NCBI GenBank assembly: GCA_963925675.1
Contig: CAWUSW010000034.1
Location: forward strand, 23,353 to 87,352
Reading direction: 5' to 3'
From: Eutrophocola sp963925675
GTDB taxonomy: Bacteria > Pseudomonadota > Gammaproteobacteria > Pseudomonadales > Pseudohongiellaceae
DNA length: 64,000 nucleotides
Position 1 is the stretch's first letter, and each line of letters begins with the position of its first letter. Below are positions 1-7,489 of this stretch, in pieces. Position numbers and translations under genes: made by a program. The notes beneath the pieces were generated by a model. That model saw nothing but the letters and a program-made list of their open reading frames with translations. It did not search any database and was not told the DNA's origin.

Positions 1-154
1 GTACCAGGCCATTGTCCTTGCGTAAATTGAGCTTTCCCCCCTCACTGGTGACAATCCCTGCCGCATCCTGTCCCCTGTGCTGCAGTACGGTGAGACTATC
101 GTAGATCGCAAGGTTTACATTGGATTTTCCAACAATACCGACAATTCCGCACAT
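1..154 (-). CDS. purF: Amidophosphoribosyltransferase, N-terminal part (cut by window edge)
   Basis: First 51 codons of PurF, which transfers glutamine amide nitrogen to PRPP in the first committed step of purine synthesis. The translation starts M-C-G-I-V-G-I-V-G, so Cys2 is the N-terminal nucleophile of a class II glutaminase once Met is removed. The segment QHRGQDAAGI is the typical glutaminase-domain signature. The ATG (152-154) is preceded by an AGGG-like ribosome site. It follows cvpA by 38 nt, the usual dedD-cvpA-purF order. The remaining roughly 450 residues lie beyond the left edge. Confidence 0.93.
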   Translation of the reverse strand, partial: MCGIVGIVGKSNVNLAIYDSLTVLQHRGQDAAGIVTSEGGKLNLRKDNGLV

Positions 155-192
155 TTATTTCGCCCTATCCAAGATGAATGTTACTGATGTCA

Positions 193-678
193 TCAGGCAG
201 CGACCTGTTCAGTCACTGTCTGTCCTAAACCAAAAAAACCCTGCAGATAATCAATCATTGCCAAGGCATGTGGAACCAGTTTCGAGCCATCGAACCAGGC
301 CTGTGAAATATCGAACTGGCTGCAAATAAAAATGATAACCAGGACAATGATCATACCGCGCAATACGCCAAATAAGGCCCCTAACGTTCTGTCTGCGCCT
401 TTGAGCCCGGCGGCTTCTGTTAATTTCGAAATCAGGTTACTTATCAGGGTACCGGTGAAAATAACAACAATAAAAAGAAGCGCGAAGGCTGCTATTCTGC
501 GCAAGCTGGGATTATTAATTAAATTTTCCATTAAATCAGCAAGTTGCGAGCTAAATAGAGTACCTGCCACGATTGCTGCAAACCAACTTGCCAGAGAAAG
601 CGCTTCCTTGATCAGGCCCCTGAATACCCCTAACAAGGCAGAAATAACAACTATGCCAACTATGATGATATCGATCAT
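193..678 (-). CDS. cvpA: CvpA family inner-membrane protein
   Basis: Integral membrane protein of 161 residues with four hydrophobic segments (about residues 4-24, 27-47, 62-84 and 104-124). The N-terminal pattern (M-I-D, then a hydrophobic run, then G-x-x-R-G) and the central G-x-x-R-T-L-G-A-x-F-G-x-L-R-G motif are typical of CvpA. In E. coli the family is linked to colicin V production and envelope stress tolerance; the molecular activity is unknown. It lies between dedD and purF in the conserved order, 16 nt after dedD, so co-transcription is likely. Confidence 0.92.
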   Translation of the reverse strand: MIDIIIVGIVVISALLGVFRGLIKEALSLASWFAAIVAGTLFSSQLADLMENLINNPSLRRIAAFALLFIVVIFTGTLISNLISKLTEAAGLKGADRTLGALFGVLRGMIIVLVIIFICSQFDISQAWFDGSKLVPHALAMIDYLQGFFGLGQTVTEQVAA

Positions 679-694
679 CTTTTATAGCTGTCCG

Positions 695-1258
695 TTATTG
701 CTCAAGTTCATCGATAGTGAACTGAACGACAACACCTTCCAGTTCAAACTCCTCAGCTAGCTCCTGCTGCAATCTTCCAGCTTCCGACTCCGTTAGCACG
801 GGACCAACATAAACACCGGTAAGAAGTCCCCTGCTTGAATTAATAGGTCTGCTGAAGCCTTTGTATTTCTGCTCTCTGAGACGGCTTACCAGGGCTTCTG
901 CATTAGACTTTTCACCAAAAGAGCCTAAACGCACTGTCCAGGTTTCGGGAATGCCCGCTGTATCCAATTTCGGTCTCTCAGGCGCTGGTGGGAGTGATGC
1001 ATTGCCCGAATTCGTTGCTTGCCGGGTTGGTGCTGATGTTTCAACACTTTTTTCGGCAATAGAAAGCTTGTCAGAAGATATTTCAGGTCTGAGCGGTTCT
1101 ATGTCGGGAACAACAGGCATGGGGGGAGAATCCGGAATGGAGCCGCTCATTTCAGGGGGGGAGACGCCTTCTCCATCCAGAAGTACCGGGATGAAGATAA
1201 TCGCCAGACAACCAACAACTACCGTTCCTATTAGTCGCTGTTTCATCGCTATATTCAA
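695..1258 (-). CDS. dedD: SPOR-domain cell division protein DedD
   Basis: Bitopic inner-membrane protein of 187 residues: a short cytoplasmic start, one membrane segment (about residues 9-26), a proline/serine-rich periplasmic linker, and a C-terminal SPOR domain (about 105-182) beginning T-W-T-V-R-L-G-S-F. SPOR domains bind denuded septal peptidoglycan, so a septal role is inferred from the family. The chosen start is TTG (1256-1258) because GGAG lies 5 nt before it and it overlaps the folC stop as TTGA, a translational-coupling arrangement. An in-frame ATG at 1246 is the alternative but is 17 nt from that site. Confidence 0.87.
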   Translation of the reverse strand: MNIAMKQRLIGTVVVGCLAIIFIPVLLDGEGVSPPEMSGSIPDSPPMPVVPDIEPLRPEISSDKLSIAEKSVETSAPTRQATNSGNASLPPAPERPKLDTAGIPETWTVRLGSFGEKSNAEALVSRLREQKYKGFSRPINSSRGLLTGVYVGPVLTESEAGRLQQELAEEFELEGVVVQFTIDELEQ

Positions 1259-2535
1259 ATCAACTCCAGTACCGCAGAGACGGTAAAAAACGATCCGGTC
1301 ACAAGGAGTACAGCATCACCATCTTCGTTTTGCTGACTGCTCAAATTCGCAGCAGTTATGGTTTTATCTGCCGCTGTGTAAGCCTCGGTGATGGTGCTGA
1401 AATAATTCACCGTGGACTCCCCTGTTTCGTGCAGATAATTATATAGTATTTTTCCTTCCAGTCCCCGCTCTTCCTCGATACTTGCGACATACCACACTGG
1501 CTTTAATTCTTTGAAACACTCAACCACTTCCTGATAATTCTTGTCCGCCAACATGGCGAGCACAATATTGATTTTCTTACCCGGAAAGCGAGCTTGTACC
1601 TGCGTCACAAGACGCCTGGCTGCATGAGGATTATGGGCCACATCCAGAATTAGCGCATAGTCTTTTTGCACATGCTGAAAGCGACCAGGTAAAGCGGCAT
1701 TCATAAGACCCGATTTTAACTGCTCCGTGGTGATTTCAGGCGCCAGCAAACTTATCGCCTGAAGCACTGTGGCACAGTTATCCAGTGGATAATCATTGAG
1801 CGGCAGTTCATTTAAGGAAATACTATCCCCGCTACTATTTGTTCCCTGCCACTGCCAGAAATTGTCATTTTTTTGTTCAGCATTGAAGGCAATCCCATTG
1901 GCATAGACCGTTGCACCGATACTATCGGCATGCTTTGTGACACTTTCAGGGATGTCTTTTTCTCCGATCAGGGCAGGAATGGCAGTACGGAAAATTCCCG
2001 CTTTCTCAAAACCAATAGCTTCACGCGTATCGCCCAGCCAGTCGGTATGATCAAGGGCCACATTGGTCAGTATTGCCAGGTCAGGATCGAGAATGTTTAC
2101 CGCATCCAGGCGTCCACCCAATCCTATTTCAAGAATTATATAATCAGCTTTATAGCGAGAAAAAAGTTGTAATGCTGCAAGAGTGCCAAATTCAAAATAA
2201 GTAAGCTGGATATCGCCGCGTAAAGCTTCCACTGCAGCAAAGGATTCACACAACTCCTCATCACTAGCGAGCCTGTTGCCCAGTTTTACACGTTCGTTGT
2301 ATCGCAGAATATGGGGTGAGGTGTAACAGCATGTACTGTGGCCGCCTTTCTCAAGAATCGCGGACAGCATGCTGACAGTCGATCCTTTGCCATTGGTTCC
2401 TGCCACCGTGATGATTTTACTGCCATCAAGACCTATAGGGAGCTTTGCGGCGACTTTAGAAATACGCTCCAGTCCCAACTCTATATTACTGGGATGACAT
2501 TGCTCGAGATACTCAAGCCACTGTGCGAGATTCAA
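1255..2535 (-). CDS. folC: Bifunctional dihydrofolate synthase / folylpolyglutamate synthase
   Basis: Mur-ligase-family enzyme of 426 residues. It adds glutamate to dihydropteroate and then further glutamates to tetrahydrofolate in the cytoplasm. The ATP-binding loop G-T-N-G-K-G-S-T lies at residues 46-53, and the H-N-P-H-A motif of the C-terminal glutamate-ligase domain follows near residue 300. The N-terminus (N-L-A-Q-W-L-E-Y-L-E) matches the family start, so the TTG codon at 2533-2535 is accepted; AGGGG lies just upstream. The stop overlaps the dedD start by 4 nt. It sits between accD and dedD as in E. coli and Pseudomonas. Confidence 0.94.
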   Translation of the reverse strand: MNLAQWLEYLEQCHPSNIELGLERISKVAAKLPIGLDGSKIITVAGTNGKGSTVSMLSAILEKGGHSTCCYTSPHILRYNERVKLGNRLASDEELCESFAAVEALRGDIQLTYFEFGTLAALQLFSRYKADYIILEIGLGGRLDAVNILDPDLAILTNVALDHTDWLGDTREAIGFEKAGIFRTAIPALIGEKDIPESVTKHADSIGATVYANGIAFNAEQKNDNFWQWQGTNSSGDSISLNELPLNDYPLDNCATVLQAISLLAPEITTEQLKSGLMNAALPGRFQHVQKDYALILDVAHNPHAARRLVTQVQARFPGKKINIVLAMLADKNYQEVVECFKELKPVWYVASIEEERGLEGKILYNYLHETGESTVNYFSTITEAYTAADKTITAANLSSQQNEDGDAVLLVTGSFFTVSAVLELI

Positions 2536-2609
2536 GCCCTACCCCTGACTGATATTTTAAAAAACAGAATTGATAAAATTGTGAATCACCTTATTCTTTC
2601 AATCTGGAA

Positions 2610-3497
2610 TTAAACAAGCTCTTGTTGTGTTGATCGGTCTGTAAACTGAAACATCAGTTTTCCTACCAGAGAACTTATGCGATCACGCAGTTCTTTGCGA
2701 TGCACTATCATGTCGATAGCACCATGCTCCAGGAGAAATTCACTACGTTGAAAGCCTTCCGGTAATTTTTCGCGCACCGTCTGACGAATGACATCCTGTC
2801 CGGCAAATCCGATAAAGGCATTGGGCTCAGCAATGTTGATATCGCCAAGCATAGCCAGGCTGGCTGATACGCCACCATAGACAGGATCTACCAGAACAGA
2901 AATATAGAGGAGTCCTTTTTGCTTCATCTTTTCCAAGGCTGCAGCAGTTTTTGCCATTTGCATCAGGGATATCAATGCTTCCTGCATGCGTGCGCCACCG
3001 CTGGTGGCAAAGCAAACCAATGGCAATTCTTCTGCCAGGCATTTGTTCACCGCAAGAGTAAATTTCTCACCGACTACCGCGCCCATTGAACCGCCGATAA
3101 AACCAAACTCAAATGCAGCCACAACAATTGCCCGGCCTTTTAGTTTTCCTTTAACGACAACCATCGCATCGTTTTCTCCGGTTGCTTTTTTAGCCGCCAG
3201 TAGTCGATCCTTGTATTTTTTCAGATCACGAAATTTAAGAGCATCATTAGGCATTATGTCTGCACCCAGCTCCTCCTGATTCTCCTTGTCGAGGAAAATT
3301 TCCAGACGGCGTCGCGCTGAAATTCGCATATGGTGATCACACTTTGGACAAACATCGAGATTCTCATCAAGATTGTCCCGATACAATACCGCTTCACAAC
3401 GAGGGCATTTTTTCCACAAACCTTCTGGAATACTGCGTGACTTGCTCGATTCCTGCGAGCGGCCAACAGAAGGAAGTATTTTATTAATCCAGCTCAT
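2610..3497 (-). CDS. accD: Acetyl-CoA carboxylase carboxyltransferase subunit beta
   Basis: AccD (295 residues) pairs with AccA to move the carboxyl group from biotin to acetyl-CoA, making malonyl-CoA for fatty-acid synthesis. The N-terminal zinc finger is complete with Cys31, Cys34, Cys50 and Cys53. The crotonase-fold body carries the conserved G-G-S-M-G-A-V-V-G and S-G-G-A-R-M-Q-E segments. Start ATG 3495-3497. An unusual pair of tandem inverted repeats lies just upstream (3527-3570). In E. coli the zinc finger can also bind its own mRNA; whether that applies here is unknown. Confidence 0.96.
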   Translation of the reverse strand: MSWINKILPSVGRSQESSKSRSIPEGLWKKCPRCEAVLYRDNLDENLDVCPKCDHHMRISARRRLEIFLDKENQEELGADIMPNDALKFRDLKKYKDRLLAAKKATGENDAMVVVKGKLKGRAIVVAAFEFGFIGGSMGAVVGEKFTLAVNKCLAEELPLVCFATSGGARMQEALISLMQMAKTAAALEKMKQKGLLYISVLVDPVYGGVSASLAMLGDINIAEPNAFIGFAGQDVIRQTVREKLPEGFQRSEFLLEHGAIDMIVHRKELRDRISSLVGKLMFQFTDRSTQQELV

Positions 3498-3526
3498 AGA
3501 TACCTGCTATAGCAAAATTTAATTAG

Positions 3527-3570
3527 GGTTAAAGTCAAGATTTAACCTTGGTTAAGGTCAAGATTTAACC
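3527..3570 (-). repeat. Two tandem 21-nt inverted repeats upstream of accD
   Basis: Two copies of a 21-nt unit at 3527-3547 and 3550-3570, 23-nt period, differ at one position only. Each is GGTTAA, nine bases, TTAACC, so each can form a small hairpin or a two-fold symmetric protein site. They fill the gap between the trpA stop and the accD start. Each unit contains TTGAC on the minus strand, so they could overlap an accD promoter. Function is inferred only. Confidence 0.6.
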
Positions 3571-3579
3571 TGACTGAAA

Positions 3580-4392
3580 TCAACCATCCATTGCATCACG
3601 CATATCTTTAATCAAGCTGATATGCGCTTTCAATTCTTCAAGAGTATATTGCCTGGTAGCGTTAAGTTCTTCGATTTTATTGATCAGGGCGCTCCCTACC
3701 ACAACAGCTTCTGCGATCTCGGAAACTTTTTTAGCACTCTGTGCATCCTTGATTCCAAATCCTACACCCACGGGCAAATCTGTATTTTTTCTCAAGCGCA
3801 TCAGGTTTTCCTTAACCGATTCGATATCAAGATTTCCCGCACCTGTGACGCCCTTCAGGGACACATAATAAACATAGCCACTGCTCTTTTTACAAATTTG
3901 CGCCGCCCGGGTATCAGAGGTAGTGGGCGCCACCAGGTAGATACGATCGATAACAGTCTTTTCCATGATTTCTTCGAGATCATGAGATTCTTCCGGCGGC
4001 ATATCAACAATCAGAACGCCATCAACACCGGCAGCAACTGCATCGTCAGCGAATTTCTGGTAACCCATGCTTTCAACTGGATTCAGGTATCCCATCAAGA
4101 CCACCGGCGTCTGCTGATTCTCTTTACGAAACAGACTTACCGTGTGAAGAACATCATGCAGACTGGTGTTGTGCACCAGTGCTCTTTCCACAGCTCTCTG
4201 GATTACCGGTCCATCAGAAGTAGGGTCGGTAAAGGGATAACCCAACTCAATAATATCCGCACCATTGGCAACCAGAGCATGCATCAAGCCAAGAGTGGTA
4301 TCACTATTGGGGTCACCCGCTGTCAGATATGGGATTAGCGCCTTGCGTCCATCGGCCTGTAATCTTTCAAAACATCCTGAAATTCTGCTCAT
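3580..4392 (-). CDS. trpA: Tryptophan synthase alpha chain
   Basis: TIM-barrel subunit that cleaves indole-3-glycerol phosphate and channels indole to TrpB. With the start used here (270 residues), the two catalytic acids fall exactly at the reference positions: Glu49 in I-E-L-G-Y-P-F and Asp60 in T-S-D-G-P. The ATG at 4390-4392 is chosen because AGGAAG lies 10 nt before it. An upstream in-frame ATG at 4416 has no ribosome site and would add eight Ser/Gly-rich residues. It is 84 nt downstream of trpB and probably in the same operon. Confidence 0.94.
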   Translation of the reverse strand: MSRISGCFERLQADGRKALIPYLTAGDPNSDTTLGLMHALVANGADIIELGYPFTDPTSDGPVIQRAVERALVHNTSLHDVLHTVSLFRKENQQTPVVLMGYLNPVESMGYQKFADDAVAAGVDGVLIVDMPPEESHDLEEIMEKTVIDRIYLVAPTTSDTRAAQICKKSSGYVYYVSLKGVTGAGNLDIESVKENLMRLRKNTDLPVGVGFGIKDAQSAKKVSEIAEAVVVGSALINKIEELNATRQYTLEELKAHISLIKDMRDAMDG

Positions 4393-4476
4393 ACTGCTGC
4401 TACTTCCTGAAACCATGTTGTTTTAAATAGTCTGTGCTTAACTTTTGTTCTTTACTACCTTAAGAATAAAGTCTGA

Positions 4477-5697
4477 CTACACCTCAATACCTTCAATTTC
4501 GGCAACAGTGTGCATATCTTTATCACCCCTGCCAGACAGATTCACGATAATGATATGATCTTTTGGAAGCTTCGGTGCTTCTTTCATTACCCAGGCAATG
4601 GCATGACTGGACTCAAGGGCCGGCATAATACCTTCCACTTGTGTCAACTTACGAAATGCATCCAGCGCTTCCCCATCAGTTACCGAGGTGTATGAAGCGC
4701 GCTTGAGATCTTTCAACCAGGAATGTTCCGGACCAACACCGGGATAATCAAGCCCCGCTGAAATAGAATGCGTATCCAGTATCTGGCCATTTTCATCATT
4801 CATCAGATAAGTGCGGTTGCCATGCAAAACACCTGGCTGGCCAGTGCATAATGGCGCTGCATGTTTGCCTGTTGCCAGACCATAGCCCCCCGCTTCCACA
4901 CCAATCATGGCTACGGACTCGTCAGGGATAAAAGGATAGAACAAGCCAATCGCATTGGACCCCCCACCTACACAGGCCACCAGAGTGTCCGGCAAGCGAC
5001 CGGTCATTTCCAGACACTGCTCTCGTGCTTCCCTGCCAATAACACTTTGAAAGTCACGTACCAGCATTGGGTAAGGGTGCGGACCGGCAACAGTGCCGAT
5101 TATATAGTAGGTATTGTCTACATTTGTTGCCCAGTCTCTGAGAGCCTCATTCATTGCATCTTTCAATGTGCGGGAACCTGAATCGACACCGATGACATTA
5201 GCTCCCAGCATTTTCATACGGTAAACATTGGCGGACTGGCGATGTATATCCTCAACGCCCATGTAAACATGACACTCCAGACCTAGACGGGCAGCGACGG
5301 TAGCAGAAGCGACACCATGCTGTCCGGCACCGGTTTCTGCAATAATTCGTGTTTTCCCCATGGCTCTGGCCAGTAAGGCCTGGCCAATGGTGTTGTTTAC
5401 CTTGTGAGCACCGGTATGATTGAGATCTTCACGTTTCAGGTAAATTCTTGCTCCACCGAGTTCGCTGGTAAGTCTTTCCGCAAAATACAGCGGTGAAGGT
5501 CGGCCAACATAATGCTTCAGGTCATAGTGAAATTCTTCCCAGAATTTAGGATCTTCCTTCAGCTCAGCATATTTCCGGTTTAACTCTTCCAGAGCAGGGA
5601 TCAAGGTTTCACCCACGAAAATTCCGCCATAGGGCCCAAAATGGCCATGTTCATCAGGACCACTGTATACATCATTTAACAAATTGGATTCAGACAC
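4477..5697 (-). CDS. trpB: Tryptophan synthase beta chain
   Basis: PLP enzyme that condenses indole with serine to give tryptophan. The PLP lysine is Lys99 in H-T-G-A-H-K-V-N-N, and G-G-G-S-N-A-I-G binds the cofactor phosphate. The N-terminal G-x-F-G-P-Y-G-G is canonical. The preferred start is GTG at 5695-5697, because AAGAGG lies 6 nt before it and the codon overlaps the end of trpF by 8 nt, suggesting coupled translation. A TTG at 5712 would lengthen it by five residues but lacks a site. About 406 residues. Confidence 0.94.
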   Translation of the reverse strand: MSESNLLNDVYSGPDEHGHFGPYGGIFVGETLIPALEELNRKYAELKEDPKFWEEFHYDLKHYVGRPSPLYFAERLTSELGGARIYLKREDLNHTGAHKVNNTIGQALLARAMGKTRIIAETGAGQHGVASATVAARLGLECHVYMGVEDIHRQSANVYRMKMLGANVIGVDSGSRTLKDAMNEALRDWATNVDNTYYIIGTVAGPHPYPMLVRDFQSVIGREAREQCLEMTGRLPDTLVACVGGGSNAIGLFYPFIPDESVAMIGVEAGGYGLATGKHAAPLCTGQPGVLHGNRTYLMNDENGQILDTHSISAGLDYPGVGPEHSWLKDLKRASYTSVTDGEALDAFRKLTQVEGIMPALESSHAIAWVMKEAPKLPKDHIIIVNLSGRGDKDMHTVAEIEGIEV

Positions 5698-6358
5698 TTC
5701 TAACCTCTTCAATAAACTGCTTCATTAATTTTGCTGATTTAATCCCTGGTGATTCTTCAACACCAGAACTCACATCGATCCCCCAGGGACGAACCTGTTT
5801 TATTGCCTCAGCTGCATTTTGGGGATTTATTCCACCGGCCAGTATTAACTTCTGGCTGAAGGTAAGGTCTTTAATTAAGTCCCAGTCAAACGTTTCTCCG
5901 GTACCGCCGTATTGCTCTTCATGCCAGGCATCTACAAGTATTGCCGAAGCCTTGGCATGGGCCTGGATCTGCCTGGCGACCTGCGCAGAATCCTTAACTC
6001 TGAGAGCTTTCCAGTAACTGCACTTGAACTGCTCACAATACTCTGGTGTTTCATCACCATGGAATTGAAGAATATCCAGTGGCACCTTGCGCTGAACTTG
6101 CCTGACAAAATCAGACTCAGCATTGACAAACAAACCGACAATAAGCGCATTACCTTTCACCAGATTACTTATCTGGATAGCCTGCTCAATAGTGAGATAT
6201 CTCGGGCTGGCGGCATAAAAATTAAGGCCAATAGCATCTACACCACTATCGAGGGCATTTTGGGCATCTTCTTCACGCGTGATGCCACAGATCTTTATCA
6301 GGGTCCCGGGATGATCTTGCTTTTCTCCTGATTTCGCTGATTTCCCTAAATCGCCCAT
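5690..6358 (-). CDS. trpF: Phosphoribosylanthranilate isomerase
   Basis: TrpF converts N-(5'-phosphoribosyl)anthranilate to the carboxyphenylamino-deoxyribulose phosphate intermediate of tryptophan synthesis. The catalytic Cys is in I-K-I-C-G-I-T and the catalytic Asp in I-L-V-D-A-W-H. The phosphate loop L-A-G-G-I-N-P and the V-S-S-G-V-E motif close the barrel. At 222 residues it carries about 20 extra polar residues before the usual I-K-I-C start; no better internal start was seen. trpF-trpB-trpA form a sub-operon inside the truA-accD block. Confidence 0.93.
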   Translation of the reverse strand: MGDLGKSAKSGEKQDHPGTLIKICGITREEDAQNALDSGVDAIGLNFYAASPRYLTIEQAIQISNLVKGNALIVGLFVNAESDFVRQVQRKVPLDILQFHGDETPEYCEQFKCSYWKALRVKDSAQVARQIQAHAKASAILVDAWHEEQYGGTGETFDWDLIKDLTFSQKLILAGGINPQNAAEAIKQVRPWGIDVSSGVEESPGIKSAKLMKQFIEEVRSV

Positions 6359-6546
6359 ATTTTTAATACCCGGTCAGGCAAGTAAACTCGACAACATTTT
6401 GCAGCAAGCTGTCCCTATACTCCTGATTAATTATGTTTATTAAATTGCTGTCACTGGCATAGACTTAGCAACGACAGTCAAAAGGGAAAAAGCAGGTCCC
6501 AATTCTACCAAACAGGCCGCAATTTACCTATATAGCAACAAGCTCA

Positions 6547-7389
6547 TTACAGCAAAAAATCAGGCCCGGGTTCTGAATACGGTAGCTCAAATTCCGCTGG
6601 ATAGCTGACATTTACCAGATACAGCCCATCAGGCAATGCCGTCACCCCGGCAAGCTTTCTGTCTCTGAAAGCCAGCACTTGTGCAGCCCAGTCTACCGGT
6701 TTTATGCCTTCCCCAATTTCCAGTAATACGCCAACAATATTTCTGACCATATGGAGTAAAAAGGCATTTGCTTCAACTTCTATAATCACAAAGTCTCTCT
6801 GCCGTGTTACCGCCAGGCTGACAATATTACGTATGGGGGTGTTTGCCTGGCATCCAGCCCCTCTGAAAGAGGTGAAATCGTTTTTCCCCAGTAATTGCTG
6901 CGCAGCCTGATCCATCAAGTCTGCATCCAGTTTACGGAAATGATGGGTCACCAGATTACTAAGAATTGCAGGTTTTACCGGTTTATTGTAAATAACATAG
7001 CGATACTTCCTTGCTGTTGCAGAAAAGCGGGCATGAAATTCATTACTCATTCCTTTCGACCAGCGAATAGCAATGGTTGAGGGTAGCATTGAGTTGGCTC
7101 CCCTGGTCCAGGCTCGGTCCAGTCTGAAATTTAAACAATCAAAATGTACAACTTGAGCCGTAGCATGAACCCCTGTGTCTGTGCGGCCAGCACATATCAG
7201 AGAGACTTGATGGTCTGCGACCTCACTCAGCACCTTTTCCAGCGTTTCCTGGACCGTTACTGCTGTGAATGATTTCTGTGCCTGCCAACCATTGAAACAA
7301 CTTCCGTCGTATTCAATACCCAGCGCAATCCGTTCAGGGGTGTCATGAGATTTATGAGGGTCTGTCACCTGGCTGTCACTTTTTTTCAA
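6547..7389 (-). CDS. truA: tRNA pseudouridine(38-40) synthase TruA
   Basis: Isomerises uridines 38-40 of the tRNA anticodon stem-loop. The catalytic aspartate is Asp71 in A-G-R-T-D-T-G-V-H-A. The segment F-x-R-G-A-G-C-Q-A and the late M-V-R-N-I-V-G motif are also family hallmarks. 280 residues. A polar stretch of about 18 residues precedes the first beta strand (I-A-L-G-I-E-Y-D-G). It sits between fimV and trpF as in Pseudomonas. The 188 nt between it and trpF hold nothing recognisable. Confidence 0.95.
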   Translation of the reverse strand: MKKSDSQVTDPHKSHDTPERIALGIEYDGSCFNGWQAQKSFTAVTVQETLEKVLSEVADHQVSLICAGRTDTGVHATAQVVHFDCLNFRLDRAWTRGANSMLPSTIAIRWSKGMSNEFHARFSATARKYRYVIYNKPVKPAILSNLVTHHFRKLDADLMDQAAQQLLGKNDFTSFRGAGCQANTPIRNIVSLAVTRQRDFVIIEVEANAFLLHMVRNIVGVLLEIGEGIKPVDWAAQVLAFRDRKLAGVTALPDGLYLVNVSYPAEFELPYSEPGPDFLL

Positions 7390-7395
7390 CGATCC

Positions 7396-7438
7396 TGGTA
7401 ACTGTATTGGTGGCTATAGGTGGCTATATTGGTAACTG
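7396..7438. repeat. Small nested direct repeats between fimV and truA
   Basis: TGGTAACTG occurs at 7396-7404 and 7430-7438, flanking two adjoining copies of GGTGGCTATA (7409-7418 and 7419-7428). This is slippage-like local duplication just upstream of truA. No function is apparent. Confidence 0.5.
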
Positions 7439-7489
7439 GACTGCTAAATAGACAGGTAATAATCTTCAGCAGCATTCAGCTGGCCGGGG

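Noticed and set aside
3622..4338. 238-codon plus-strand frame opposite trpA
   Set aside because: Fully overlaps a clear trpA with catalytic residues in place; translation shows no domain.
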